A stretch of DNA of 64,000 nucleotides from Blastocatellia bacterium (GCA_026985075.1 JALSQX010000067.1:186001-250000); one strand, 5' to 3'; positions 38,302 to 47,391 are shown, counted from the stretch's first letter. Notes: generated from the letters alone by a model not told the origin. Translations and numbers: made by a program.

Positions 38302-38330
38302 TTGACCCCTCTGCGGATGCGTCGTACAAT
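38302..38330 (+). promoter_or_regulatory. Sigma-70 promoter for the CHRD-domain gene
   Basis: TTGACC at 38302-38307, 17-base spacer, TACAAT at 38325-38330; transcription would start about 37 bases before the ATG. Confidence 0.8.
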
Positions 38331-38373
38331 GTGTCCGGCCCGGTGGAATTCAATCTAACCAAGGAGGAGCATT

Positions 38374-39219
38374 ATGAGGAGGATCACTCTATCCTTCATC
38401 GTCAGCATTATCACCGTGCTCTCGGTTTACAACGTGAGTCAGGCTCAAACCCATTTGACGGCCGCCTTGGACACTGCACAAGCTGTACCCGCCCCCGATG
38501 TCGCGACACAGCCCACTGGCACGGGAACGTTCACCTTATTGCCCACCTCTTTCCTCGCCTTCAAATTGAGGTTCAATATTACGGTCACGAATTTGAGTGG
38601 CCCCATCATTGCCGCCCATTTTCATCACGCTCCCGCCGGTGAAATCGGACCGGTCGTTCGCACCATCACGGACGAGTTCGACGGCCATACGGCATCGGGG
38701 ATCTGGAGTATCGCCGATGATGAACCGCTCACGCCCGATTTGGTGAGAGCGTTGCTCAACGGCGAGATTTACGTCAACATTCACACGGCCGCCAATCCGG
38801 CGGGCGAAATCCGCGGTCAGGTCTATCCAACGGCCGGATTCAAGGCCGTGCTGAACACACAACAAGCCGTCCCGACGCCCACGGTATCAACAACGCCATC
38901 GGGGACCGGTTCGTTTGTGCTTCGAGGGACTCGGCGAGGCGTGGAATTGAGCTTTGATATCACCGTCGATGATCTGAGCAGTCCCATCATTGCCGCCCAC
39001 TTCCACCACGCTCCGCGCGGCCAGACGGGACCAGTCGTCCGCACCATCACCGCAGCATTCAACGGGAATACGGCCTCGGGGACGTGGCGCAGCACAGATG
39101 ATGAACCGCTCACGCCAGCTCTCCTGAAGGCGTTGTTGAATGGCGAGATTTACGTCAACATTCACACGGCCGCCAATCCGGCGGGCGAAATCCGTGGCCA
39201 ACTCATCGTCGTCGAGTAG
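38374..39219 (+). CDS. Secreted protein with two CHRD domains
   Basis: 281-residue secreted protein. The signal peptide is residues 1-24, ending VSQA. Two tandem CHRD (chordin) domains follow at about 25-150 and 151-281. Each holds the family motif IIAAHFHHAP-G--GPVVRTIT and a C-terminal NGEIYVNIHTAANPAGEIRGQ. The role of bacterial CHRD proteins is unknown; they are thought to sit at the cell surface. AAGGAGG precedes the ATG. The two domains share a 53-base identical DNA stretch. Confidence 0.9.
   Translation: MRRITLSFIVSIITVLSVYNVSQAQTHLTAALDTAQAVPAPDVATQPTGTGTFTLLPTSFLAFKLRFNITVTNLSGPIIAAHFHHAPAGEIGPVVRTITDEFDGHTASGIWSIADDEPLTPDLVRALLNGEIYVNIHTAANPAGEIRGQVYPTAGFKAVLNTQQAVPTPTVSTTPSGTGSFVLRGTRRGVELSFDITVDDLSSPIIAAHFHHAPRGQTGPVVRTITAAFNGNTASGTWRSTDDEPLTPALLKALLNGEIYVNIHTAANPAGEIRGQLIVVE
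38761..38813 (+). repeat. 53-base direct repeat, copy 1 (CHRD domain end)
   Basis: Identical over 53 bases to 39142-39194. It encodes the GEIYVNIHTAANPAGEIR segment that closes each CHRD domain. Confidence 0.9.
39142..39194 (+). repeat. 53-base direct repeat, copy 2 (CHRD domain end)
   Basis: Second identical copy of the 53-base stretch at 38761-38813; identity at silent positions too points to recent duplication or gene conversion. Confidence 0.9.
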
Positions 39220-39277
39220 CGCTGGCCCTGGAGGAGATCCTTCGCGTTCGTCGCCAAGAGCATGGGGAAGGGCCCGT

Positions 39278-39310
39278 GACGAGCGGGTGAATCATCACTC
39301 GCTCGTCTCC
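39278..39310 (+). terminator. Strong hairpin after the CHRD gene
   Basis: A 13-base-pair stem (39278-39290 with 39295-39307) closes on an ATCA loop. One pair is G-U in the + strand RNA and would be a mismatch on the other strand, which fits a + strand transcript. The following CTCCCTTT is only weakly T-rich. The stem starts 58 bases past the CHRD stop. Confidence 0.6.
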
Positions 39311-39426
39311 CTTTGAAGGTCTCACGTTCACTCGGTATCTCGGGCAACGGATAACGGTCTCTTCCCCTTCGACATCGAAAATCCCCGAGGTCTCGCTCGA
39401 CGCCTCCACGTCCCCATGGAGGCGCT

Positions 39427-39455
39427 TGACAGCCTCAAGGCCGAGGCGTACACTT
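39427..39455 (+). promoter_or_regulatory. Sigma-70 promoter for the VWA gene
   Basis: TTGACA at 39427-39432, 17-base spacer, TACACT at 39450-39455, about 70 bases before the ATG. Confidence 0.72.
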
Positions 39456-39525
39456 AAGTTGAATCTCTGCCATCGCGGTTAATAACACAGTACCCCTTCA
39501 TCACTCGGGGGAGGAGAGAGGGATC

Positions 39526-41271
39526 ATGAAAATGTGGTCATCCACTTTTCGCTTTTCCTTCACGGCCGGGAGCCTCCTTGTCATCTTCCTGGTGTCGTCT
39601 GGTTTCTCTCAGCACCGAACTCTGGAGCAGAGCTTTCAGATTCGGCCTGGAGGTACGATCGAGGTCACCAATCCTACCGGCGGGGTGAAAATTGAAATCT
39701 GGGATAAATCTTTCGTCCACATCAGGGCGGAGAAAGTCCATCCGGCCGGAGAACCCGTCTATTTTTCGGACGTCACGTTTGCGGCCAGCGAGTCAACGAT
39801 CGTCGTTGGTTGCTACCCGGACGATCCAGGGGTTCGCATCGATCTGACCATCTACGTCCCTCATGGCGTTCGGGTGCAAATTGGGAACGATCACGCGGCG
39901 GATCAGTCGCCGGGATTCCCACCATCGGCCTCGACGCCCGCGTCCAACGCGCCAGGTCGTCCCCTGCCGCCCCCAACGGCCAATCCCCCCACGAGCATCG
40001 CCGGCGACCGCCAGCGAGGCTATGATCAACAGCGTGACGGTGTCGGACCGATCCAACGAGGCGGCGATCGGAAGAATTCAGTGGGAAGCTCTATGGGTCT
40101 CGGCGTGCGCGTCATCCCGCCGCTGTCGACGGGATCGGATACGACGCGAGCGCAGGGTCCCCGCTCATCGAGTCGCGATCCATTCGCCGTATTCGATCAA
40201 GATCCTTTCTTCACCTCCGATCGGGATCCGTTTGGCCGATCGAAACGCAGACAGCATACACAATCTGGCATGGGATGGCCCGATGTCTCTCGCGACGAGC
40301 CCGCTCCCCCTCGTTCACGCCCCGGATGGAACGCTCCCGGTGAACCATCGCCGAGCAACGCTTCTCGTCGAGCGCCCGCCGGGCCCGCCGCGCCCCCGGA
40401 TGACACACTCGTCCTCAATGGTGATCTCGTCACGCTCAACGTCAGTGTGCGAGACCGGTCAGGTCGAGCCATCTCGGGGTTGGCCAAATCCGACTTCATC
40501 GTCTATGAAGATGGCGTTCGACAAGAGATCGCTTTCTTCTCCCCCACCTCGGCGCCGTTCAATCTCGTGTTAGTGCTGGATCTGAGTGGGAGCACCCGAG
40601 AGAAACTCGATGTCATCAAGCAGGCGGCGATTCGCTTCATTGAAACGCTCAGCCCGGAGGATCGCGTCGCCGTCGTCGCTTTCACTCGAGAGGTGTATCT
40701 CATTTCTCCACTCACTCGCGATCGCTCACTTCTCCGCCAGCGGATCGAGCAGATCCGATCGGCTCGCGGTGGGACAGCTCTCTACGAAGCAATGTGGCGC
40801 GTGCTGAGCGACGTTCTGGCCGGGACGCGCGGAGAGCGGAATGCTCTCGTCGTGCTGACTGACGGCGTGGACAATTCCATCAGCGAATTCAATCTCGTCC
40901 CCAGCACGGTCAGTTTTGATGACCTGCTCTATCGCATTGAAGAATCGGACGTCATCATCTATCCCATCTACCTCGACACAGAGCGAGAGGTCGTCTACAA
41001 GTACCTGGCTGAATCCCCTGAAAGCTACGCGCTGGCGCGTGAGCGGCTCCAGGCCATGGCCGAAGTCACCGGTGGGGTTATGTTCCGCGCCGCTCATGTG
41101 CGCGACCTGGATCGCGTCTATCAACAAGTGGCTTCCGAACTGCGCACCGTATATAGCCTGGGGTACTATCCAACCAATAGTCGACGCGATGGAAGTTGGC
41201 GTCGAGTACGCGTCAAGGTCAAGGGAAGAAACGTCGCCGTGCGAACCCGCGCCGGATATTACGCTCGATAG
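39526..41271 (+). CDS. Secreted VWFA-domain protein of the acidobacterial type
   Basis: 581 residues with an N-terminal signal peptide (1-29). Residues 30-130 resemble the start of a DUF4097-like beta fold (GGTIEVTNPTGGVKIEIWDK, then VRIDLTIYVPHGVRVQIG). Residues 130-290 are a low-complexity Pro/Arg/Ser/Asp-rich linker, likely disordered. The von Willebrand A domain is at about 300-560. It has the lead-in VTLNVSVRDRSGRAISGL-KSDF-VYEDG of the group named VWFA-related Acidobacterial domain, and the MIDAS motif DLSGSTREK. The likely role is adhesion or surface assembly. GGGGAGGAG precedes the ATG. Confidence 0.88.
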   Translation: MKMWSSTFRFSFTAGSLLVIFLVSSGFSQHRTLEQSFQIRPGGTIEVTNPTGGVKIEIWDKSFVHIRAEKVHPAGEPVYFSDVTFAASESTIVVGCYPDDPGVRIDLTIYVPHGVRVQIGNDHAADQSPGFPPSASTPASNAPGRPLPPPTANPPTSIAGDRQRGYDQQRDGVGPIQRGGDRKNSVGSSMGLGVRVIPPLSTGSDTTRAQGPRSSSRDPFAVFDQDPFFTSDRDPFGRSKRRQHTQSGMGWPDVSRDEPAPPRSRPGWNAPGEPSPSNASRRAPAGPAAPPDDTLVLNGDLVTLNVSVRDRSGRAISGLAKSDFIVYEDGVRQEIAFFSPTSAPFNLVLVLDLSGSTREKLDVIKQAAIRFIETLSPEDRVAVVAFTREVYLISPLTRDRSLLRQRIEQIRSARGGTALYEAMWRVLSDVLAGTRGERNALVVLTDGVDNSISEFNLVPSTVSFDDLLYRIEESDVIIYPIYLDTEREVVYKYLAESPESYALARERLQAMAEVTGGVMFRAAHVRDLDRVYQQVASELRTVYSLGYYPTNSRRDGSWRRVRVKVKGRNVAVRTRAGYYAR

Positions 41272-41734
41272 GGCGGGCCGGGTACCCCCAAAACGCCACA
41301 GTCCAGCAGCATGGGAACCTTTCTCCGCCGTTTCTCTCCCCGTGTCCGGGGCTCTCCACTCCGGTGCTCTACGTCACCACCAACCACTCGATCTCAGAGG
41401 AGAACTCGGTACGATCGTCCCATGTTGGGAGAGCTTCGCTGGCCCTCTAAAGCATTCATCGCCTGTTCGAGGCTCGTGGTGATGGAGAGGCGGACTTCCT
41501 GGAGCGTATGCCCCAAGCGCTTCTTGTGGTACCTTGCGGCGCTTCCCCGTCCACCTCGTCCCGTCAAGAGTCCGGTTGCTTGACTTTTGGGAAGCGATCA
41601 ATTATCGTGTAATTCTCTGCTGAGGAAGCAGCCAATTCATCGAACGAATCGTAGCGCGCCGGAGTGGGGTTGAGCGTCCACCGCTCATGTGAAGGGTTCT
41701 GTGGAGAGAAAATCTAGCCGGCCGAAAAGCGCGT
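41272..41734 (+). other. 463-base gap with one promoter candidate, no gene
   Basis: No supported open frame. A sigma-70-like promoter is at 41580-41608. A short perfect stem, CTGCT/AGCAG, is near 41619-41633, and GAGCG/CGCTC near 41670. I see no terminator with a T-run for the VWA gene. Confidence 0.35.
41580..41608 (+). promoter_or_regulatory. Sigma-70-like promoter for the second NtrC operon
   Basis: TTGACT at 41580-41585, 17-base spacer, TATCGT at 41603-41608 (4 of 6 in the -10). It would give a leader of about 120 bases before the ATG at 41735. Confidence 0.5.
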
Positions 41735-43099
41735 ATGGTCATGAATCGGATCAAAATTCTGGTCGTCGATGACGAACAGGCCATGCGGGAAGTCCTGCAG
41801 ATGCGTCTTCAAGAGTGGGGCTTCGATGTGCGCCTGGCGGCCAATGCCCTGGAGGCGCAACGCCTGGTGGAAAGCGATGATCCCGACATCGTCATCTCCG
41901 ATGTCGTCATGCCCGACGTTTCGGGTTTGGAATTGCTCAACAGCCTGAAGACGGGGAATCCCACTCGCCCGGTCATTCTCATCACGGCGCACGCCAATGT
42001 CGATATGGCCGTGGAGGCGATGAAGCGTGGGGCCCAGGACTTCGTGACCAAGCCCCTCGACTATCCGAAACTGAAAGCGATCCTGGAGACGACTCAGAGA
42101 GAGATCATGTTGCGAAGAAAATCCCGGAGATTGGCCACGCGATTGGAGCGGGGAGCCGGCTTCGGGCCGTTCATCGGCGTCAGCAAACGCATGCGGGAGG
42201 TCTATGGACTCATCGAGCACCTGGCAACCAGCGATGCCCCGGCCATTATCACCGGCGAGAGCGGAACGGGAAAGGAACTCGCCGCGCGGACCATTCATCA
42301 ATTGAGCGCTCGCGCCGACGGTCCATTTATTGCCATCAACTCGGCGGCGATACCGGAAAACCTCATCGAAGACGAACTCTTCGGACATGAGAAAGGAGCG
42401 TTCACGGGGGCCACGTCTTCGCGCCCCGGCTGCTTCGAATGCGCAGACAAAGGAACGTTATTGCTGGATGAAATCGTCGAGATGCCCATCGCCTTGCAAC
42501 CGAAACTCCTCCGCGTTCTGGAAGATGGTCGCGTTCGCCGCTTAGGGGGCAAACATGAAATCGCGTTCGATGTGCGCATCCTGGCTGCCACCAATCAGGA
42601 TCCTCGCCAGGCCGTGCGTCAGGGACGGTTACGAGAGGACTTGTATTATCGACTGAATGTATTCACCATTGCCCTGCCTCCTCTGCGCGAACGGCGAGAG
42701 GATATTCCGCTTCTGGCGCACCACTTCATCACCCTCTTCAATCGGAAGCACGAGGCTTCGGTCGAAGGCCTGCGCGAAGAGACGCTCCAGATGTTGAAAG
42801 CCTATCCCTGGCCGGGCAACGTGAGAGAACTGAAGAACGTCATCGAGCGAGCCGTCATCCTGGCCAGGCGCGCGTGGATTGAACCCTCCCACCTCCCCCC
42901 CTACATTCAGAGTCCAACCGGCGATGAGCAAGAGACGCTCATCCTTCCCATTGGCATCACGGCAGCAGAAGCTGAAAAAGCACTCATCCTGAAAACGCTC
43001 GAACGGGTCGATCATAACAAGGCCGAAGCCGCCCGTCGATTGGGACTGGATGTGAAAACTATTCGCAACAAATTGAAGCGCTACGGCATCGATTCATAA
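41735..43099 (+). CDS. NtrC-family sigma-54-dependent response regulator (second)
   Basis: 454 residues. The receiver domain has D56 as phospho-acceptor in DIVISDVVMPD. The AAA+ domain has Walker A GESGTGKE, GAFTGA at residues 221-226 and Walker B GTLLLDEIVEMP. The Fis-type helix-turn-helix is at the C-terminus (AEAARRLGLDVKTIRNKLKRYG). Translation may start at 41735 or at the ATG two codons later. It lies two bases before the kinase gene, so this is a two-component pair. It could serve the sigma-54 promoters at 45974 and 47376 downstream, but that is inference. Confidence 0.93.
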   Translation: MVMNRIKILVVDDEQAMREVLQMRLQEWGFDVRLAANALEAQRLVESDDPDIVISDVVMPDVSGLELLNSLKTGNPTRPVILITAHANVDMAVEAMKRGAQDFVTKPLDYPKLKAILETTQREIMLRRKSRRLATRLERGAGFGPFIGVSKRMREVYGLIEHLATSDAPAIITGESGTGKELAARTIHQLSARADGPFIAINSAAIPENLIEDELFGHEKGAFTGATSSRPGCFECADKGTLLLDEIVEMPIALQPKLLRVLEDGRVRRLGGKHEIAFDVRILAATNQDPRQAVRQGRLREDLYYRLNVFTIALPPLRERREDIPLLAHHFITLFNRKHEASVEGLREETLQMLKAYPWPGNVRELKNVIERAVILARRAWIEPSHLPPYIQSPTGDEQETLILPIGITAAEAEKALILKTLERVDHNKAEAARRLGLDVKTIRNKLKRYGIDS

Positions 43100-43101
43100 G
43101 G

Positions 43102-44649
43102 ATGAAGATCGCTACCAAAATTACCGCGGGATATGGCATCCTCATTGCCCTCATGGTCGGCCTGTTGATCTATCTGGTGTCCGTGATCCACCAGATGGTC
43201 TCCATCAACCAGAGTCTCTCGCACATCAACTTTCGCGCCGCCATGACGGCTCTCCAATTGATGCGCGATCTGGATCAATTGGAGAATGACACCAAAAAAT
43301 TCCTCGTCACCAGAGACCCGGGATATGCCAACAAGGTGACCGAGATGCGTCGTTTGATCATCGAAGATCTTGACATCTTGAGAGCCACGGGCCGCACGGC
43401 CCGGGAGCGGGCCGAGATCGAGACGTTCGATCGCCTATGGCAACGGTATCTCCAGGTCGCCGCCCAGTCCGAGCGACGAGTGCGAACTATCGATGGACGG
43501 GCGAACGCCATGTCCCCCTCCATCTCCTCCCTGGAATCACTCCGGCTCCAAGCCGACGTTCTCATCCGCGTCACCCAACAGGAAATCGCTTCTCAAGTCC
43601 AAAGCGTCGCGGTGGCCGGTGAGCGGGCAGAATTCGTTTCCTGGATGGCCGGGGCCATCGCCCTGGGATTGAGCGTGATCGTTTCACTGTTCATCACCCG
43701 ATCCATCCTCAAACCGCTCGATCAACTCACCGAGGGGACCCGGGCTTTGGCTCAAGGGGATTTCTCGTATCACCTGGACATCCCCGGCGACGACAAGCTC
43801 GCCCAACTGGCTCGAGATTTCAACACCATGACGGAGCGGCTTGGCGAACTCGATCAGATGAAAAAAGACTTCATCTCCCACGTCTCACATGAGCTGAAAG
43901 CGCCATTGGCCTCAATGCAGGAGATCACGCAACTTCTCCTGGATGAGATCCCCGGGCCGTTGGCCGAAAAACAAAAACACTTTCTCCGCCTCAATCTTCA
44001 GAGCGGCCGGCGCCTCTCGGCTATGATCGGGAATCTCCTGGATCTCTCCCGAATGGAAGCGGGAGTGATGGATTATCAACGCCAGGCTCAGGACATTGTC
44101 GGCCTCGTTCAAACGGCGTTGGCCGAGTTCCAGGTCCTCGTGGGCGAGAAACGTCTGCGCCTGGAGACGGAACTCCCCGCCCATGCGCTGACCGTAGAAT
44201 GTGATGGCGACCGGATCATTCAGGTGATCAGGAATTTGTTGGACAATGCCCTGAAATTCTCGCCGCCGGGTGGGACCATCGGCGTGAGAGTATGGTCGAC
44301 GCCCACCCCTCCCGCCCACCTGCCCCCATACTGGCGAGGCCGGCTCCCGGAAGTGCCCCCCGAGGAGGGATATGTGCTCCTCGCCATCTCGGATTCCGGA
44401 CCCGGCGTCCCGGATGCCCATAAGGAGAAGATATTCCAGAAGTTTCATCAAGTGAAACGGGGCCAGAAGCTCTCCGGTCAGGGCGTGGGATTGGGTCTGG
44501 CCATCTGTCGAACAATTGTTGAAGCCCATCAAGGGGCTATTTGGGTGGAGGACAACGATGAGGGTGTGGGTGGGAGCACCTTTTATGTGCTCCTGCCAAC
44601 GCGGTCTGTCCATGAGGAGGTCACCGCCCCCGCCCCTTCTCTGCTCTGA
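43102..44649 (+). CDS. Membrane sensor histidine kinase with HAMP domain
   Basis: 515 residues. A helix at about 8-30 and a helix at about 175-198 enclose a periplasmic four-helix-type sensing region. A HAMP linker follows (about 198-250, SILKPLDQLTEGTRALAQGDFSYHLD). The HisKA domain has H263 in ISHVSHELKAPLASM. The ATPase domain has NLLDNALKFSPPGG, SDSGPGVP and GVGLGLAICRTIVEAHQG. It is paired with the NtrC regulator two bases upstream, and a TPR lipoprotein gene begins eight bases downstream. Confidence 0.92.
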   Translation: MKIATKITAGYGILIALMVGLLIYLVSVIHQMVSINQSLSHINFRAAMTALQLMRDLDQLENDTKKFLVTRDPGYANKVTEMRRLIIEDLDILRATGRTARERAEIETFDRLWQRYLQVAAQSERRVRTIDGRANAMSPSISSLESLRLQADVLIRVTQQEIASQVQSVAVAGERAEFVSWMAGAIALGLSVIVSLFITRSILKPLDQLTEGTRALAQGDFSYHLDIPGDDKLAQLARDFNTMTERLGELDQMKKDFISHVSHELKAPLASMQEITQLLLDEIPGPLAEKQKHFLRLNLQSGRRLSAMIGNLLDLSRMEAGVMDYQRQAQDIVGLVQTALAEFQVLVGEKRLRLETELPAHALTVECDGDRIIQVIRNLLDNALKFSPPGGTIGVRVWSTPTPPAHLPPYWRGRLPEVPPEEGYVLLAISDSGPGVPDAHKEKIFQKFHQVKRGQKLSGQGVGLGLAICRTIVEAHQGAIWVEDNDEGVGGSTFYVLLPTRSVHEEVTAPAPSLL

Positions 44650-44656
44650 CACCGAT

Positions 44657-45295
44657 ATGAACGCGAAAGCCCATCCTCTGCTCGTCATCGTGCTGGCATT
44701 GTCTGTGGTGACGAGCATGGCTTGCCACAAGAAAAAGCGCGTTCCCACGCCGAACTACTTTCAACGAGCGGAGGCTTATTTTCGGGCGGGCGATTATGCT
44801 CAGGCGGCGCGAGCTTATGAAGCTTATCTGAGTCACAACCCTTCTCCTTCAATTCAGGACCGGGCGCTGTTCCGACTCGCTCTTGCTCATCTGTTTCCCC
44901 AAAGCGCCGTCCATGACCCCAAGCGCGCCACGGAGATCCTTCATCATCTGGTGACGCGCTTCCCCGAGAGTCCCTACGCCCCAGAGGCTCATCTCATCCT
45001 CGGGCTACAAGCTGATGTGAATAACCTCAGAGCCTATGTGAATGAACGGCTCTCCGAGATTCAGCGTCTTCAAAACGAGGTGCACAACCTGCGGTCGGAA
45101 CTCCACGCCCGACAGAGCGAAGCGAGGCGCTTGCGAGAGGACATCGATCGGTTGCGCCAAGAGGTCGAAATGCTCCGCGCAGAACTCCGAGCGAAAGAGA
45201 ATCGTCTCCAAGAGTTGCAGAATGAGTTGGAACAGCTCAAGCGAATCGACATAGAGAGGCGCCCCCCGCGACCTCCCGACTCGCCTCGAATCTGA
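44657..45295 (+). CDS. TPR lipoprotein with C-terminal coiled coil
   Basis: 212 residues. The signal peptide ends in the lipobox TSMAC, so it is membrane-anchored. Tetratricopeptide-like repeats occupy about 30-110 (FQRAEAYFRAGDYAQAARAYEAYL, then FPESPYAPEAHLILG). A heptad-rich coiled coil of about 80 residues ends the protein (LQNEVHNLRSELHARQSEA and on). It resembles YbgF/CpoB-type proteins with domain order reversed. It forms an operon with the kinase pair and may be its sensory or output partner. It converges with the sigma factor gene. Confidence 0.78.
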   Translation: MNAKAHPLLVIVLALSVVTSMACHKKKRVPTPNYFQRAEAYFRAGDYAQAARAYEAYLSHNPSPSIQDRALFRLALAHLFPQSAVHDPKRATEILHHLVTRFPESPYAPEAHLILGLQADVNNLRAYVNERLSEIQRLQNEVHNLRSELHARQSEARRLREDIDRLRQEVEMLRAELRAKENRLQELQNELEQLKRIDIERRPPRPPDSPRI

Positions 45296-45299
45296 TGTC

Positions 45300-45893
45300 T
45301 CATGCCGCCACCTGACAGGATACCGATGCCAGGCGGGCCCGGAGAAGATGCCGCAATTTCTTGCGGGCCTTGTGTAACTGCGACTTGGACGTTCCCGCGC
45401 TGCAGCCGAGCATCTCGGCGATTCTCTCGTGCTCATACCCTTCGACATCGTGAAGAATGAAAACGGTCCGATATCCTGGAGGAAGTTGGGCGATGGCCTG
45501 TTCCAGCGTGATGCGGTCAATGAGCGAGACAGCGGGAGGGCGCAGCGTCCCTGGATCGCTCAAGTTTTTCAAGTCGCCATCCTCGGTCACTTCCTCCTGT
45601 CGTACATACCGCTTGCGCAAGTGCATGAGCACCTGATTCACCGTCAGACGATGAAGCCAAGTGGTGAAGGCTGATGCCCCACGGAAGGTGTTGAGCTTCC
45701 GAAATACTTGAATGAACACCTCCTGGGTCAAGTCTTCAGCATCCGCCGTATTGCCGAGCATCCTCAGGCAGAGCGTATACACCCGCCGCCGATGGCGCTC
45801 ATAGAGCTGTTCAAAAGCCCCAATGTCGCCAGCCGCCGACCGTGCGATCAGTTCCGGATCGGTGAGTTGTATTGCCCGTCCCTTTTCTGCCAT
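45300..45893 (-). CDS. ECF-type RNA polymerase sigma factor
   Basis: 197-residue group 4 sigma factor. Region 2 is at about 18-85 ([41 protein letters not shown], containing the -10 recognition segment). Region 4 is at about 135-185 ([44 protein letters not shown]), the -35 helix-turn-helix. The ATG at 45893 follows GAGGAGG; longer frames upstream have no homology. No anti-sigma gene is adjacent. A -24/-12-like site lies 81 bases upstream of its start. Confidence 0.92.
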   Translation of the reverse strand: MAEKGRAIQLTDPELIARSAAGDIGAFEQLYERHRRRVYTLCLRMLGNTADAEDLTQEVFIQVFRKLNTFRGASAFTTWLHRLTVNQVLMHLRKRYVRQEEVTEDGDLKNLSDPGTLRPPAVSLIDRITLEQAIAQLPPGYRTVFILHDVEGYEHERIAEMLGCSAGTSKSQLHKARKKLRHLLRARLASVSCQVAA

Positions 45894-45973
45894 CGTCGAC
45901 CTCCTCAACGTTGGGTTGACCGGGAGGCTTCCTCGCTGGGGGACATCACGAGAAGCCATCCCACGGTCTTCCT

Positions 45974-45989
45974 TGCAACTCCCATACCA
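45974..45989 (-). promoter_or_regulatory. Sigma-54-type promoter upstream of the ECF sigma gene
   Basis: On the - strand the site reads TGGTATGGGAGTTGCA. The invariant GG and GC with a 10-base gap and the TTGCA end are present; two less conserved positions differ from TGGCACG. The ECF sigma start is 81 bases downstream. Confidence 0.55.
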
Positions 45990-46142
45990 CTCAACTGATT
46001 CAGCCCATCTTTCTCCAAAGATGAAACTTACGCTACGATCCGCGGACAGCCTCCGGATAGGAAGAGTGAAAATCGAGGAAAATTTCCCCGATTTTTGAAC
46101 AGCAATATTGGGCAGCTTCACTCGGGAAGAACCTCCCAGGCC

Positions 46143-46186
46143 CCGCCGCCGAATCCTCGGCGGCGGCATCGCCCAGGATGCCGCCG
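46143..46186 (-). other. Two overlapping, mutually exclusive 10-bp hairpins after the OmpA-family gene
   Basis: CCGCCGCCGA (46143-46152) pairs with TCGGCGGCGG (46157-46166). CGGCGGCATC (46161-46170) pairs with GATGCCGCCG (46177-46186). Both stems are perfect 10-mers and share 46161-46166, so only one can form at a time. They lie 18-61 bases past the OmpA-family stop (- strand). No T-run follows; a terminator role is possible. Confidence 0.6.
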
Positions 46187-46203
46187 CGACATGTGCCGCT
46201 CGC

Positions 46204-47268
46204 TCACTGGGTCATGACCAGGCCTCGATTGACCAGGAGGCGAACTTCAACGCGTCGATTCTTCCGGCGTCCCTCTATCGTGGAATTGTCGGCTACAGGG
46301 CGGGACTCGCCATAGCCGAAGGGCATCAAGATGCGCCGAAGCGGGATGGAATGGGCCGTGACCAGATAACGTACGACGGCTTCGGCTCGGCGCTGACTCA
46401 ACCGGCGATTATACTCCTCAGGACCATCGGCTGAGGCAAAACCAGCCACCTCAATGACATATCCACTGGCATGTGAAGCAGAGGCGGCCAATCGATCGAG
46501 TTTGTCTTTAGCCCGAGGCGTGAGCTCAGCACTTCCCACAGCGAAGTAGACGGTCAAGACCTGAACGGCCTCATACTCGTCCAGCGCCGATATCCGTTCA
46601 TTGGTTCGGCGAACTCCCGCCATGGCCGTCTCGGCCGTCTCCCGCACGGCACGCGTCTCTCGCCGCACCAGTTGGAGTTCGCTCCCCAATTGGCTCACCT
46701 CTCCGGAGAGCCGCTGGGCGGCGCGTTCCGTCAGCGTGACGCGCTGTTCCGTCGTGGTCAGTCGCTTCTCGGCCTGACCGAGGCGGTTCTCCACAGGTAG
46801 GACTCGCGACTGGATGATGCGCGCTACTTTCAATTTATCTTGCGTGAATTTGACCGTCTCGGCCACCAGCGCGCCTTGTTCATCCCCACGTCCCTTCACG
46901 ACGACGTAGAGCCCAGGAAGGAGATCCGTCGCCTGGTACAGCTTGGGCTGGCGGAACGGATTGAGTTTCTTCTCCTTCACCTTGGTGCTTTCGCTCACCC
47001 GCACATTGACCAATCGTCCTTGCTCATCACGAAGTACAAATCCCTCAGCAGTCCGTTCGATGATCACGCCTTTCACCTTCCATTTCTCTCCCGGAGCCAC
47101 CGGAGCCGCCTGCTCAACATCACCCCGTGTCATCTCAGGAGAGAGTTCAACAGCGGAAACTGGAGCTCCCGATCCGTCGATCAGTGGCCGAGCATCGGTC
47201 GAACCCTGAGTCAGCCCAATCAATAGAAAGCCGATCACAAATGCTATGGGTGTTGAACTTCTTTTCAT
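46204..47268 (-). CDS. OmpA-family protein with DUF5666-like N-terminus
   Basis: 354-residue exported protein. The signal peptide is residues 1-26. Residues about 60-145 form a DUF5666-like beta domain ([29 protein letters not shown]). A coiled-coil follows (about 150-225, [20 protein letters not shown]). The OmpA C-terminal peptidoglycan-binding domain is at about 235-345 ([22 protein letters not shown], then [26 protein letters not shown]). The ATG at 47268 follows AAGGAGG. The gene sits behind a full sigma-54 promoter. Confidence 0.88.
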   Translation of the reverse strand: MKRSSTPIAFVIGFLLIGLTQGSTDARPLIDGSGAPVSAVELSPEMTRGDVEQAAPVAPGEKWKVKGVIIERTAEGFVLRDEQGRLVNVRVSESTKVKEKKLNPFRQPKLYQATDLLPGLYVVVKGRGDEQGALVAETVKFTQDKLKVARIIQSRVLPVENRLGQAEKRLTTTEQRVTLTERAAQRLSGEVSQLGSELQLVRRETRAVRETAETAMAGVRRTNERISALDEYEAVQVLTVYFAVGSAELTPRAKDKLDRLAASASHASGYVIEVAGFASADGPEEYNRRLSQRRAEAVVRYLVTAHSIPLRRILMPFGYGESRPVADNSTIEGRRKNRRVEVRLLVNRGLVMTQ

Positions 47269-47375
47269 CGGTTCCTCCTTCATAGATGGATATTGACTGA
47301 CCCGGCCTTGGTGCTCGACCGAGTGCAGCGGGATAGATCTGAAGAAACGCCTCAATCTCATCCCGCATTGAGATG

Positions 47376-47391
47376 TGCAACTCTCGTGCCA
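47376..47391 (-). promoter_or_regulatory. Sigma-54 (-24/-12) promoter for the OmpA-family gene
   Basis: On the - strand the site reads TGGCACGAGAGTTGCA, a full match to TGGCACG-N4-TTGCA. Transcription would start near 47364, giving a 96-base leader before the ATG at 47268. Confidence 0.85.
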
